NCBI GenBank assembly: GCA_021399445.1
Contig: JAJTUQ010000004.1
Coordinates: forward strand, 992,001 to 1,056,000
Reading direction: 5' to 3'
Length of the DNA stretch: 64,000 nucleotides
From: Xylogone sp. PMI_703
Lineage: Eukaryota > Ascomycota > Leotiomycetes
Numbering within the stretch: the first letter of the stretch is position 1; every line of letters begins with the position of its first letter. Of the stretch, positions 13,498 through 24,841 are shown one piece after another. A program made the position numbers and the translations under genes. The notes beneath the pieces were generated by a model that saw nothing but the letters and a program-made list of their open reading frames with translations, was not told where the DNA came from and did not search any database.

Positions 13498-16400
13498 CGT
13501 AATCATTCTGCCAGCCAGCATAGAGTTATATTTTAGCAGATATATCAATAGAACTACCCCTTTCTTCATTAAATCACGTAGCAACTCTATTCGTACCAAT
13601 ATCTAACTATTAAATATGAGGTAATTACTTCGTTGAAGTGGGATTCATACAAAGATGTACTAAGGTATAGTGATGTTGTAACAGCCACTGAGTCTCACAC
13701 TTACCATCCCACTCTTCATTTAAGGTTAAACTTAACCTTATTCCCCCACACTCTTACTAAGAGAAGGGCCCTTCTTTGTTACCTGTATGATGTAGGTAGT
13801 TGGACCGAAGCCTGACGTTGGTACGCCAAGAGGGGTTCACGTCGGAATTCCTCGCAGAAGCTAAGCACCTAGTCACTATACCACCTGATACTTGCGAGAG
13901 ACCACTGGTTCAGCAATTACAGCATAAGGTAGCACCAGTTAGTCCCAATGCCGTGCCGAAAGTTTTGTCAAGGATAGGATGACATATATGTGGTAAACCG
14001 AAAGAAGTACAAGCCCAGTCACCTCTCTCTTTCTCTGCAAAATTATCGCAACTATGAATTTTGAGATTACGAGGTATGAATCTAACACTACAGGGCTCAT
14101 TGCAGGCGCTCCATTGGTACTAGATAGATGTGAGGTGAGTGACTTGCTTGCTTTGCTGTTATTGTTTCCGGTGTTGTATTAGCAAGATCTGCTTTGCCCT
14201 GAGATGAAGTTTAGGTGGAAGAAACGCTAATCTAATATTTCACTTGAAATTTTGTATTCTGTGAATCGTATTTTATAGTAAACTACGATGACTGGTTCCT
14301 AAGCCAGACTAAGGATCAAGTGCTATGGTTTCTATGCACAACATGGGTTACTGGCATCTGATGCGGCTAAACTATATAAATGGAGATTTGAATAGGATCA
14401 AAGCAGAATTGTTCAGTTTATTAGGAATGAATCTTCCGTTTTTGGCCCTCACGAACTCAGTCCATTCTTCTCCGCTTTTAAAGTTAAAATAATTTGCTAG
14501 ATGTTGCGAAGTATCACTTTCCCTGCGAGTTTCGTATCTTAGGATGTCATATTCTAGAAATAAAAGGCTTAAGGCTAAAATGACTGTCTTAATAACTTTA
14601 AAGAGTTAATAGCTCAAAAGGCGTATTGTTTCAGATAACATATTGCTCTCGATAAAACTAACCTAGGCATTGATTATCACTTATTTATCTACTAATGTTA
14701 TTACGAATAACTCTGTCGATATCTGATGAAATAAACCCCAGTGATTGCGCACCGGGATGGGACAAAATCCCTGAGCAAATGGACGTTTAAGATTTCAAGA
14801 AAAGACTGAAGATCATCCATGATAGGCTGTACCATTAAAATCCTCTAAAAACGGTATTCAGGAGTCTTTGGTACATTTTACTTCATGCAGTCCCACTTAT
14901 GTTGTAATAATCCAAAGTAATTCCTCGTTTGGAATCCACAGCCTTCTTTTCAAACCTCTCAAGCTCTCAGCGCCATGTTATTCTTACACGTAGCTTACTA
15001 GGTAGCATAGGTGAGAACATTTATGTTACTAAATTTGGAAAAGACCAAATTCAAAGCTAGTCTCTCTAAATAACCTCCAAATCTACCCAATATATTTAAG
15101 GCTAAGATGCTAAGATTTACTATTATGATGTAATGTTGTCGAAGCCCAGACTTGGCTGTTCCAAGTTTAGTTCAGCTTTCGATTTGCTTCTCAATGCCTT
15201 GGTTAAGGATACCAGAGGAACCGTTTATTGAGCACGGCTGTCAAGGTGGGTACAAGCTCGTATATCTTGTTACCATAAGCCTACCTCTAGTGGCGTAGTT
15301 TAAGGCTCTAGTCAAATGGTATGCACGTGGTATAGATGGACTGGAGCCAGATCAGCTAGCATACGCAATCGGTGCCGTGGATAGCCTTTGTGGGTCTCTT
15401 ATTTAGTGCTTTAGTGAAGGAGGTGAGAGTAACTGGCAATGCGCTAGGTATAGCAAAGCCTTGCTCTTGCTGTTAATACCAAGCTATACTGACTGCAAGT
15501 ACTGCTGGCCGGATAGCATTGGATAGATGTTCCAGAGCAACCCACCCCAATACAACTATGCTTCATGTTGTCTTCTATTGGAATGCGGCAGGGCGTAAGA
15601 GCTTGGCAGACATTGAGAATTTAGACCTCTAAGGTTGAGTTAGAGGAAGACTGTATATCCACCTTCGCCCACATGATAATGAATGTTGGCTGAGAATAGG
15701 TCCAACTCAGACTGAATTCGACGTGTTACCTGCGTACGCAAGTCCTTGGAAACTAGACCTTGGACCCGCTCCGTATGCATTCTCTTACAAGTATCCGGTG
15801 AATATTGACAGAAGCAAGTAGATAACTTGGAATGTAAACAAGGAAAAGTGGAGCTTGCTGCTTATGCTACGCTTGATCCTTTGGCTCAGCCAGCCTCATT
15901 TGAGTGATGCATCACGCATAACCACACAAGTACTACATCACGCATGGCCTGGTGATATGTTGTATAGGGACACTTGTAGAGCTTCAATAGGAAGTTCATT
16001 TCCATGCACTCACCCATCAGCTGAAAATTTACTGATTTGTCTGGCAGATGAAAAATTTCTTTCTTCCCAATTTAAACAATGAAAATATATTTGTCCATTG
16101 GTATCAACCCCCATTCATTATCTTCTCTCCATGTTTTTTTTAGTCCAAGTTACTTGTGTCACCTTCTTCATTTGTCCTTAAATACGTGGATCAAGTGGCG
16201 TTAAAGTGGGTAAGAGGTCACACGCACACAAGTCCAGATGAAATTGCGTGCAGCGGAGTGCAAGGCTGCAGACAACGGTCAGCATACCTTAAGGACAACT
16301 CAATTCAGAATAGCTAAACACATTACCCTCTTAAACAGAGAATCGTATTGAGAACGGAATCCGAGCCCAGCAAACACTTTGATAATTAACTACGTACAGG

Positions 16401-16747
16401 ACTACCAAGTAAATAGTTACTTGAACATGGACAATTTTGTAGTAGATATATATTCCGTAGCTATAATACAATTGTAATTATTTATAGGCAATAAAATAAT
16501 ATAAATTATTAGATAGTTGTTTTAGAAAAGAAGATATTTTTCGATAGCCTTTTATATTTTCCTATTTTAGTTACAACATAAAAGTCCTTATTTTCTTATT
16601 CTTAGCTAGATCTAATCCATCTTAATCCCAATAACCCGATGGATGATAATTCCAGAGAACAGCCAGAAAGTTGCTAGCTCCTGTGAGCGATGATTGAATA
16701 TAGGCTTCCGGTCTAGGCCGAATGAAGCCAGGAAAATTAGAGGACTA
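13498..16747. other. 3.2-kb gene-poor, AT-rich region with possible transposon debris
   Basis: No open frame has a recognisable domain. Two weak hints of old elements exist. At about 13677 a TGTAACAGCCAC-type sequence resembles the start of fungal LTRs. At about 16155-16260 one frame reads LKWVRGHTHTSPDEIA, which resembles an RNase H end (WVxGH...NExA) of a LINE-like element, followed by frame breaks. Many stops occur in all frames. I cannot delimit an element. Confidence 0.35.
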
Positions 16748-18782
16748 TTAGTGATTTCGGGGCACTTGTTCCATTTCAACCTGAATGTATTAGTACTAGT
16801 AAAACTCTCGAAATATAGCAGCTTACATCAATAGTCGCAACTGCTTTGGAAAAAGAATCTTCAGAGCGGACGTCAATGCGACAGCGACCGGAAGGCTCAA
16901 CAACGAAGTCTACCGTGTATTCACATGTTAAGTACGAATGCCGGGTCGTCCATCCCCTCTTCTGCTTTTGCATAGCCCCATTGGTCAGGCGGATAGGGAT
17001 AGTACGGAGCTTCTCAACACCAGCTAGATATTATCAAGTTAATTTACATGTCTTAGATTCAGTGGACACTAAGTACTTACGGTCCGTCATATTCCTGGGC
17101 AAGCTCTGCTCGGGATTTTCGGACCAGACAATTTGTTCGTCCCAATTTACCGCATCACCGAGAGCTAAACGCTTCTTAAAAGTGTGGCTCACGGTCTTGT
17201 TGGCTATCTCATCACCTTTTTTGATAACCCACTCAATCTGATCATTGACGTATTTCTTTCTATTGTAAGGGTCCCGTATAATGACTTGATCAAAATTGGA
17301 TTTGTTCGAGTACAGTGACTCAACAACAAGCCCATAACTTGCTCGTGCGATTCGGGATCTGAGAATGCCATTTTTCCAATCGAGAAGAAGGCCTCTTATC
17401 ACAGCTAGCTGGGGATCTTCGGACCTCAGGAGTCTCATTCCCTTGACGCAGGTCCGTGTACTATCTTGACTTTCGAAGTACACCTTCAATCTCTTGAGAA
17501 TATATTCAGAGCCTCCAAGCCCGCCTGATAAAACGGCATATTTCTAGTGACAATAGTCAATATGAATTTAAAGAAAATCTGTATCTTCATCTGACTCACT
17601 ATGATCTTCCTCCTTCCGTTCTCGAACATATCGAGTATATTGTTGATAGATTCTTTGATCTCTTCAAATTGTCGCTCAAATAGTCCATCTAATTCTTGTC
17701 TATAAATGCTTAGCATATTTCCTCTATCTTCCCATCTCCACTGGTGAGTATGCTTACTTCTCGAAGAGCATACCGCCATCTTTTACGCGAATTCCTGGAT
17801 GAATGAATTCGCTGGAGACACCTAATACGGGAAATATATAGGTTCCGGATTCAGTTCCATAATATTCAGATCCAAATTGGTGCTTCCATGTCTGGTATCT
17901 CTGACTCTGTAAGATCTCTTGGGCACAGTTCTTCGGTAACTGTTGAGACTGGGAATAAGTTGAGAGCCTACCATCAACGAGCCGCTTGAAGTGCATGTCA
18001 ATCATCCCAGACCCAATTCCCATGCCGCTTATGGACTGCATACATTTCATTGTTACTAGCTTGGCTGATTCAAGTTTAACAACGGCGAGATCAGTTGTCG
18101 CTCCGCCGGCATCGATCGAAAGTAAGATGTCCCTATCATCAAGTCTAATACCGTATTCGATAGCTGGAATCAACGTAGCCTCAGCCTCGGTCAACCCTGG
18201 CACAATGTCATGGCCTTCTGCCTCGCAGAAGCCAGCTCTGCGGACGATTTCATAGAACTCCTGAACAGTGCATGGATTCCAAGTTGCAGGGACGCTGAAG
18301 ATAAAGCTTACGGCCAAATTGGCCCAACTATTACTAGAAGGAGTTGCTTGACGGATTTGCTGTTCGATTTTCTTGCTGATATAGAGATAGAGTTGACGGA
18401 GATACCTTGTCATAATTTCGCGAACAGTATTTAGATCGTTTGGTGCCCAATCCATCTGTTGAAGCTCGTTTGGGTCCATATTCAAGCATAACTTGAACAA
18501 TCTCCACTTTTCGTTTTCGTCCAGTTCACTACATTGGAATCCCCACTGTATATTGTCTCCGGTCCAGTCTTTGGCTAGAACAGTCGGCACTTTGTGTTCT
18601 CCCGTGCGGCCAGGCCAGTCACTGATAATTTTGATTTCTCCACTAACCGGTCTCATCCAAGCAACTCCTTTTGAATAGTTTAGAAAACGGCGACATCATG
18701 AGTACAGAGGAATCTACATACCAGTAAATGTTGCACCAAAGTCGATGCTAACACATATGTCGGGCTGACTTGGTGTGGCCAT
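16748..18782 (-). CDS. Hsp70-like actin-fold ATPase lacking a substrate-binding domain
   Basis: Complement of join(16748-16780, 16827-17023, 17081-17543, 17600-17699, 17758-18667, 18722-18782) gives 587 aa. Hsp70/actin-fold nucleotide-binding motifs are visible: phosphate-1 VSIDFGATFTGVAW at the N-terminus, phosphate-2 LSIDAGGATTDLAVV, and the adenosine motif LSGGLGGSEYI. The canonical Hsp70 C-terminal peptide-binding and lid domains are not seen; the C-terminus is a short beta-rich tail. All five introns are 46-58 nt. This matches the fungal Hsp70-like or Hsp12A-like families of unknown function. It may act as an ATP-dependent switch. Neighbouring HET and NLR-type genes make a role in stress or incompatibility responses conceivable, but only as inference. 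Confidence 0.87.
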
Positions 18783-20403
18783 GTTGAAAGGATATCCACT
18801 CTAGGGCATCGGGTACAGAGATACGAAGCAAGCAGTCAGAAGCTAACTGAATTGCTACAACTAGGATGTCTATACACTAGTACTTGGACCCAGTTAATCG
18901 ATCTCCAGGTTAATATTCAACGACTTTGAAAGAGAAAGAGATATTAAAGTTAATAAAAGTTTCAGCTTAACGGTTATTTGGGACAGAGCCGGCAGTATGT
19001 GTGTAATGGTGTTGCAGTAATAAAGCCGAGACTGTCATAGGGGAGCCCCCTGAAGAGGTCCTATGAAGACTGCAGCTTGTCAAAGTATCGAGGGTAATTC
19101 TACTACAGTGCCACGTCACATAATACTGTAATGTTGGAAAGCTTAGCTGTTCTAAACAATGCCGGATAAGGGACTCTTGCTTAGACATCGTTGTGTCCAT
19201 AGAAGGAAGTCCACTCCCATGTTCCAGTGAATATGACTCAAACATGCCAGCAAACAATCCTGATAGCTCCTGCAGTGGTTTGCGGCCAATGGTATATCCA
19301 ACTAAAAATGTATCCCACCACTAGACCGTGTCAAAATCGACCAGTGTCACCATCGTCCTACGGAGAAAAACCACAAAAAGGATCGGTGCGCATTTGGTTG
19401 ACCACCCTCATTCTCACTTCCGGACCCTTCATTAATTTATTGCTACTCAGATATACGACCTCCCTTGGAAATTCGGCTGACCAGGGCAGCCATCACTATG
19501 TACTTAACAATAATGTTTCTAAATTAGGGATCACTATTCAAACTCCAGTTACATCAATCCGCTTCTAATTTGCTCAACCAATTTAATCGTGCTTCTCAAT
19601 GAAATATCTCCCTTTTCAGGATTTACCGGAATGCCAAGCACCACTGGCAGAACGATAGAAGCAGGAACATTAGCTTCTATCTACGGCCATGTTGCACAGA
19701 CCAAACTCCAAAGCATTCCATTACATTCTTAACTTCTCCGCGGATTAATTTTGGGGCTTCTAATTGATTTTTCACTTTGTCAGCTCGCTCTAGCTTCTAC
19801 TGCCTGCTATCAACACATTCGTTCAATCTCTTGTAGTCTGACTTGAATGGACAAGAGTCTCCTGTCAACTGCATCCCCTAATTCATTTTATTCGCTCCAC
19901 TAAGCACGAATGAGTGACTCAGCCGCCTAAGACCACATACAAAAACTTGTCATGCCAGACTTAGGGAAACTAGACAACAGTGATGGAGAAGCATACAGCG
20001 CCCTAGAGGTAGTTTCAATTTAGTTGTTCTAAATTTTGATCACGCTAAAAGGTAGGCACAAATATCACATCAGAGGTCGAGATGCGTATATACAGGATGG
20101 GCTGGGCGGACGCTACTCTAGCGCCTGTATCACAGTGGGTCGGTGTTACTTAAAGACAGTGACAACTCCATGTAATATTGTTCATAAATGAAAGCAAGAT
20201 GCACGTATGCATCAAAAGCTACTATTCAGAATATTAAAAACGAACCGGTTGAGATTATGCCCGTATTTGTTAACGTTTGCTCATACTCCACCGTAACAAT
20301 AACTTTCAGCCAACAGAGAATATAGCTGCCTTCGTTCCTAATCTCTTGCTCCTACCACCTAGCGCCTCGTAAGACTCGCGAGGAATAACTGCAGGGTCTA
20401 CAG
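18783..20403. other. Intergenic, 1.6 kb, no recognised gene
   Basis: Only short open frames (under about 115 codons) without motifs. The first few hundred bases are upstream of the Hsp70-like gene. Nothing else supported. Confidence 0.45.
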
Positions 20404-21084
20404 CTAATAGCCGTACCCGTCGGAAGAGACTGAGCCATTTTCTTTAGACGCCAAGGTCATTTCATCATCAGACTGAGACGTTGCACTGCCGTTTGCCATT
20501 GAGAATGAACTACGGTCTAGAACTAGTTCCTGTGCAGGGACTTGCGGCGTGAACCCCATCGCCATATTGAGGCGATTCCTACCCGCAGCTTCCATCTTAG
20601 CTTTGGTGTTCGCTTGCTCTCTCAGCCGCCGATTTGCGTCTGCCTCCGCCCCAAGCTGCACCGGAGCAAGCTCACGCAAGAGCCGTAATTCCTGGATATG
20701 GTCGCTCAATTGGTTATCATTTCTTTGTATCTCCTCAAGTAGCCGCCTATACTTATTTTGATCAAAGAACGTCCATCTCACCCCATGCCCCAGGTTGGTT
20801 AACGGGTTGGGCACATCCCTGTTACGCTCCAGTATTGGCTTCGCACTCTCCAGACTTGCCCAGGCTTGATTTATAGCTTCCTCCACCTTCTTATCGAGAG
20901 CAGGCCGGTCCTCAAGGAGCTCGCGACATTCCTTCCGCAACTCGATCAAAGTCCTTAGGTTCTTTTGGTATGACCGAATGGCCGTAATAGAGGAGTCGAC
21001 ATCGAATGAGGCTTGTCTCACATTCTCGACCTCACGAAGTAACCTCGTAGCGGTACTAGCAGCAGTAAAGGGATCACAAGCCAT
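20404..21084 (-). CDS. Small all-helical protein resembling a HeLo-like/PigL_N N-terminal domain of fungal STAND proteins
   Basis: A single exon of 226 aa. The first 30 residues (FTAASTATRLLREVENVRQ) and the strongly amphipathic helices that follow, including RWTFFDQNKYRRLLEEIQR at about 103-121, resemble the fungal N-terminal domain found in front of NACHT/STAND modules. Here no NACHT or repeat domain follows. The protein ends in a low-complexity Ser/Gly/Asp tail. Coiled-coil character is high between about residues 55 and 170. Such domains act as signalling or membrane-active adaptors in fungal cell-death systems. The assignment is by pattern only; it could instead be an unrelated coiled-coil protein. 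Confidence 0.6.
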   Translation of the reverse strand: MACDPFTAASTATRLLREVENVRQASFDVDSSITAIRSYQKNLRTLIELRKECRELLEDRPALDKKVEEAINQAWASLESAKPILERNRDVPNPLTNLGHGVRWTFFDQNKYRRLLEEIQRNDNQLSDHIQELRLLRELAPVQLGAEADANRRLREQANTKAKMEAAGRNRLNMAMGFTPQVPAQELVLDRSSFSMANGSATSQSDDEMTLASKENGSVSSDGYGY

Positions 21085-22381
21085 ATTCAGTCCTGGAGGA
21101 TGGCTCGCACTGTAACCAAGGGGCCGTTGAAGTTACGCAAGCTCTCGTAGAGAATAAAACTTTTACTAATCAAGTTAATACACCCAAGCAAACGAGGACA
21201 CAACTGCAAGCAAAGAAGAAGGATGTTGGTGATGGTAAGGGGCGAATGGAGTTATGATGGGCAATCCTCATGGAAGGGGAGGGAGGATCAATAAATCAAC
21301 AGAGCCTCATACTAGTGACAGGAGCAAGGAGCTACAGATACTTTAGGCGTAGGCATCATCCCGCATTCTTCGGTAAATCACAGTTATTGAGCGCATAGAG
21401 CGTCAGAGTAGATAATGAGGCTCGGATCTGCATGTGGAAATGAAAATAATGGACAACGCATAAGTCTCAATAATCCAGCCCGAGTCTTGGCATACATTCA
21501 TGAGCCTCTGCGTTGCAAATCTGAAACAAACAATACTGAGGCCCAGCCTCGAGCAAGGGTAATGTAATACAGAATCAATAGTTCTACCTTTAAATATATT
21601 TATAAAATTGGTAAATATCTTTAGTGCTAGAGATAATAAGGTAATAATCCATAGTAAATACTGAAAATTATCAAAGTCGGAAGATACGATCATATGATAA
21701 GTTGTTCGAGGGTATTCAGAAAGCTTCGGGCGCTTCCCAAGCTGCTTAGGCCAGCCGACCAGGCCGAGCAGAGCGACAAGCCTCCTATGCAATGTGGAAA
21801 AGAAATAAATGGTCACATTACAAGGAAGGAGCCAAGTAAGCTTCTGAGTCTAATGATAACTGTCCGCTATCGAGTCTCTAGGCCTCCAGTTTCAAGTACT
21901 TCAACCAGCTCTTCCACAATATCTACAAGTGCAGGGAGCTAGCACACCAACACCTATACGCCCAGGAATGGTCAGCGGGTGCACCAAGTTCTACGAAACC
22001 TAGTCTGGAACTGGATGCTATGATATAACAATGGATTATGATGTCAGTTTTGACCAATTCATCGTCTGGAGCCCCGCAGTAAGCGGCGATTGTTGAGATT
22101 TACGGGTATACTATTATTATTGTGTTACAATATAAAGTAGCTTCAACCTTGAGATTTGTTTAGTAGTAGTTAATATCCTAGAGTGGGAGAACGTAGGGCC
22201 TAGGATATCAACTCTAGCTATATACCATACGCCCAGATATTAAATTCTATTATCTTAACTGTAGACAAATGTTTAGTACCCGTAAGTCACAGCCTTTCTT
22301 TCCATATACTAGAGTTTATTTAAGCAACTCTCGTTTTCAATATCATGCCAACAAATTAACCAGAAACGATTAGCCAGCATG
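21085..22381. other. Intergenic, 1.3 kb, no recognised gene
   Basis: AT-rich, with open frames at 21403-21816 and 21694-21942 that carry no motif. Nothing supported. Confidence 0.4.
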
Positions 22382-23228
22382 CTATCTTAGATTCATTAAA
22401 CTTTTTTCCATTCCCTCTGCATAGTCACGTATACTTTCCTTTATAGCAATAATCCATAATTGTTGCATATCGTTCTTCCAGTCATCATGCCTGAATTCAT
22501 GCGGCCAACCGTACGTCTCCATGAGGACTTTTCTCATCTTTGCACCCTATTCTATATTAGTAAAGCAAGTTTAATTTTATTCACTCAACGGTACTAACTT
22601 CATAACTATCTTTCGGCACAAAATCTCTTTGATGACAAACCACGGGGAGTAAATCAAGATTTTTGATGCTATCAACATACTGTTGTAAGAAAGTTGGTGC
22701 ATGATAAGTACGACTGTTACGATAATGAAAAGGCTCATCAGGTCTTTCAAGGACAGACCCTGGGGAACACTCGGGTCCGTTCAATTGAATCCTACCAATA
22801 GTATCTATTCTTAAGTTAACGTCATATTCTTCAAGCAGATTTAACAGTAAATGGCACACACTCTCTTTAGTGTCAAGCACAATAGCTTCTCCATCACGAG
22901 GTCCACAAGTAAATGCTACATCTTGAGGAAGTAAATAATTGAGGCTAAGATCTTCTCCAGTATCTGCTAATTCAGGATCACGACCTTGACGTAACTCATC
23001 GTCGAGTAAATAATAAAATGGGCGTGAAATTGGATACAAATATGTTTCATTAATCGGATCCTTTTCCTCGATGTAAGGAATACGTTTTATCAAGGATATG
23101 ACCACAGGGTCAATATTAAGTTCTTCACAGAGTAGAACATTAACTGGATGGCCTTCAGGCGGCGCAAACTTCACCCAGCTCTCTGGGATGTAACAAATCT
23201 TGATTAACACTTCGTGTAATTCTATCAT
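22382..23228 (-). CDS. Fungal protein of unknown function
   Basis: Complement of join(22382-22546, 22599-23228) gives 264 aa with a 52-nt intron (GTTAGT...CTAATATAGAATAG). Visible blocks are ICYIPESWVKFAPPEGHPVN, then LCEELNIDPVVISLIKRIPY near the start, and YGWPHEFRHDDWKNDMQQ in exon 2. From memory this layout resembles a widespread uncharacterised Eurotiomycete family in which a membrane anchor precedes this domain. I do not know its function. Upstream at 23234-23410 a 58-codon frame encodes a hydrophobic anchor and a Pro/Ser-rich linker, ending one base out of phase with this gene. The full-length gene may therefore be frameshifted, or the start at 23226-23228 may be real. Confidence 0.7.
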
Positions 23229-23233
23229 TATCC

Positions 23234-23410
23234 TCACAATTTCATCTTCGTTATACGACTACTTATATCTGGAAATAGAGGTAAAGGTGTTTCAGTAGAT
23301 GGTTCGGACCTTCGAGGCGATAGGCTTGGCCCAGACAATTGAATATAACAGAAGATGATAATAAGTACGAGCCCTAGACATAAACCAAATATAAGCTCAT
23401 CCCTCCGCAT
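23234..23410 (-). pseudogene. Probable frameshifted N-terminal segment (membrane anchor) of the downstream unknown gene
   Basis: A 58-codon frame starts at ATG 23408-23410. It encodes a basic start (MRRDEL), about 17 hydrophobic residues (LIFGLCLGLVLIIIF) and a Pro/Ser-rich linker. It stops at 23234-23236, only a few bases before the start of the unknown protein at 23228, which is in another frame. No credible intron (GT...AG of at least 40 nt) joins them. Adding a single base near 23238 would merge the two frames, so a one-base deletion, or a sequence error, is the simplest reading. Alternatively it is an unrelated upstream frame. Confidence 0.45.
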
Positions 23411-24122
23411 CGTAAAATAACACGAAGATTACTTCTGTTCTCTCCTATTGATTAGTTGGTGATGGAGAAGAAGTACTCCGTAGTAAAAAGCTTTGACGGT
23501 CAACAAATTACCAGGGAAAGCTGAAAGAAACAATTCGATTGAATCGGGTTTTAACGAAATCCGGACCTGGGAATACAAAAATCCGTCAAACTAGAATTCA
23601 GTCCTCCATTTGCCTAGAAATGCATACTAAACTATACATAAATATATAAGAAAAATTAACCTTGCGGCTTCATGGTTATATATCGATGAGCTATTAATAG
23701 TCATACTATCTATGTAAGAGATCGAGACTTATTAGCAGTAGGATACATAATTACACCTAGCTTTCACTGTGTTGCAGCTCGGTGATATAATGACACGTAC
23801 GAGAAACAAACTAGATATAATCAATCTAGGAGTACCGGTGCTGTAGTTTACATATCGCAGAGAGAGTCATGTTGGCCTTCTTACTAGTGCCCGTCATGAC
23901 TAGTACGGGGGTACGTTGCCTCCGTTAGTTTTATAATTGGAAATTATGTCTTGCTGTGACGACTACTTTTATGTGTGAACACTAGACCTGAATATATGAA
24001 AAGTTATATTATAAGTACTTTGACTTGTTTATGTTTAAATTTTGTGTATACTATAAATAAATAAGTCGGGCTTTTACAATAGAGAGTATATACGCGAAAG
24101 GGAAAAGAAACCAAAAAAAGAA
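23411..24122. other. Intergenic, AT-rich, no recognised gene
   Basis: Contains the upstream region of the unknown gene. On the minus strand a T-run (complement of about 24113-24119) lies just downstream of the tRNA-Phe gene and would serve as an RNA polymerase III terminator. Confidence 0.45.
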
Positions 24123-24274
24123 TGGGACGAACCGGGATTGAACCGGTGACCTTCAGATATCTATCTGATAGAATGAAGTTTAACTTCAGTCTGACGCTCT
24201 CCCTATTGAGGGTTTTAGTAATCGTTATCAATCTTCAATGAGCTAGGTTCGCTTACCAACTGAGCTATCGCCCC
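24123..24274 (-). tRNA. tRNA-Phe (anticodon GAA) with a normal anticodon-loop intron and a 54-nt insertion in the D-loop
   Basis: Read on the minus strand. The acceptor stem GGGGCGA pairs with TCGTCCC (one G-U). The T-arm is ACCGG-TTCAATC-CCGGT. The anticodon stem is TCAGA/TCTGA with loop CTGAAG-A, so the anticodon is GAA. A 25-nt intron sits after position 37 and contains CTTCA, complementary to the anticodon. The A box (TAGCTCAGTTGG) and B box (GGTTCAATCCC) are intact. Between AGTTGG and GAGAGC of the D-arm there are 54 additional bases, about 24191-24244 on the plus strand. They contain a second TAGCTCA and can form short stems (ATTGA/TCAAT). Without the two insertions the gene is a normal 73-nt tRNA. 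A T-run follows as terminator. Confidence 0.85.
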
Positions 24275-24721
24275 GATGAGTTGACATCTTCGCGGTAATC
24301 AATATTTTTATTACTTGCTTTCGATCTCACATGTGACTTTAGAGTATGCTGAAGAGGACGAGGCCAACAGCTTTTTCTATCGTAATATATGTTCTAGCCC
24401 ATATGAAGACAGGCAGTCAGTAATAATAAGCGACTATCACTTTTTACAATCATAGCGGCATACTGCTTCGCGGTACTGGGATCTCTTTGATGTTCGCTTA
24501 CGTATACCTATCTGTCTAGGTTATACATCTCTTGACTACATCTCGCAGATTAGCTACCGTCGACGCCCCCAGCAACGCTTGAGTCCTAGAAGCCATTTAT
24601 TGCTATTGTAATTCAGTTGGCGTAAAATCACGGTTAGAGAACCAAGTTCCTATTCTCTAAACTCTGAGCTCTCTTACGTTTGATCCTATCATTGGAAACA
24701 ATGTCTGCGATAATCAACTTT
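24275..24721. other. Intergenic between the tRNA-Phe gene and the HET-ankyrin gene
   Basis: A 447-bp AT-rich stretch with no coding signal. It includes the upstream region of the tRNA gene. Confidence 0.4.
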
Positions 24722-24841
24722 TCACTTCAGATAATAGTCTAATAAGCGGTAACCTACATTGTGATGGGTTGACTCCCTATTGGCGCCTTTGATCAGCAGT
24801 GGCTGTACAATAGTGGGGTTTCCAACATAAGATAGAGGTGT
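24722..24841 (-). pseudogene. Out-of-service 3' end of the HET-ankyrin gene beyond a premature stop
   Basis: Directly after the TGA at 24842-24844 the same frame continues for 39 codons with ankyrin-like sequence (TPLSYVGNPTIVQPLLIKGA) and ends at TGA 24722-24724. In earlier repeats the residue at the stop position is Arg (GRTPLSY). A CGA-to-TGA change therefore explains the stop. Confidence 0.65.

Noticed and set aside
13677..13982. Solo LTR beginning TGTAACAG
   Set aside because: No matching 3' end, target-site duplication or second copy could be found by eye, so it is kept only as a hint.
15855..16082. 75-codon frame in the gene-poor region
   Set aside because: No recognisable motif; expected by chance in this length.
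17700..17757. 34-nt intron in the Hsp70-like gene (acceptor at 17724)
   Set aside because: The next acceptor of the same phase (17700) gives a normal 58-nt intron with a branch-like CTAAG.
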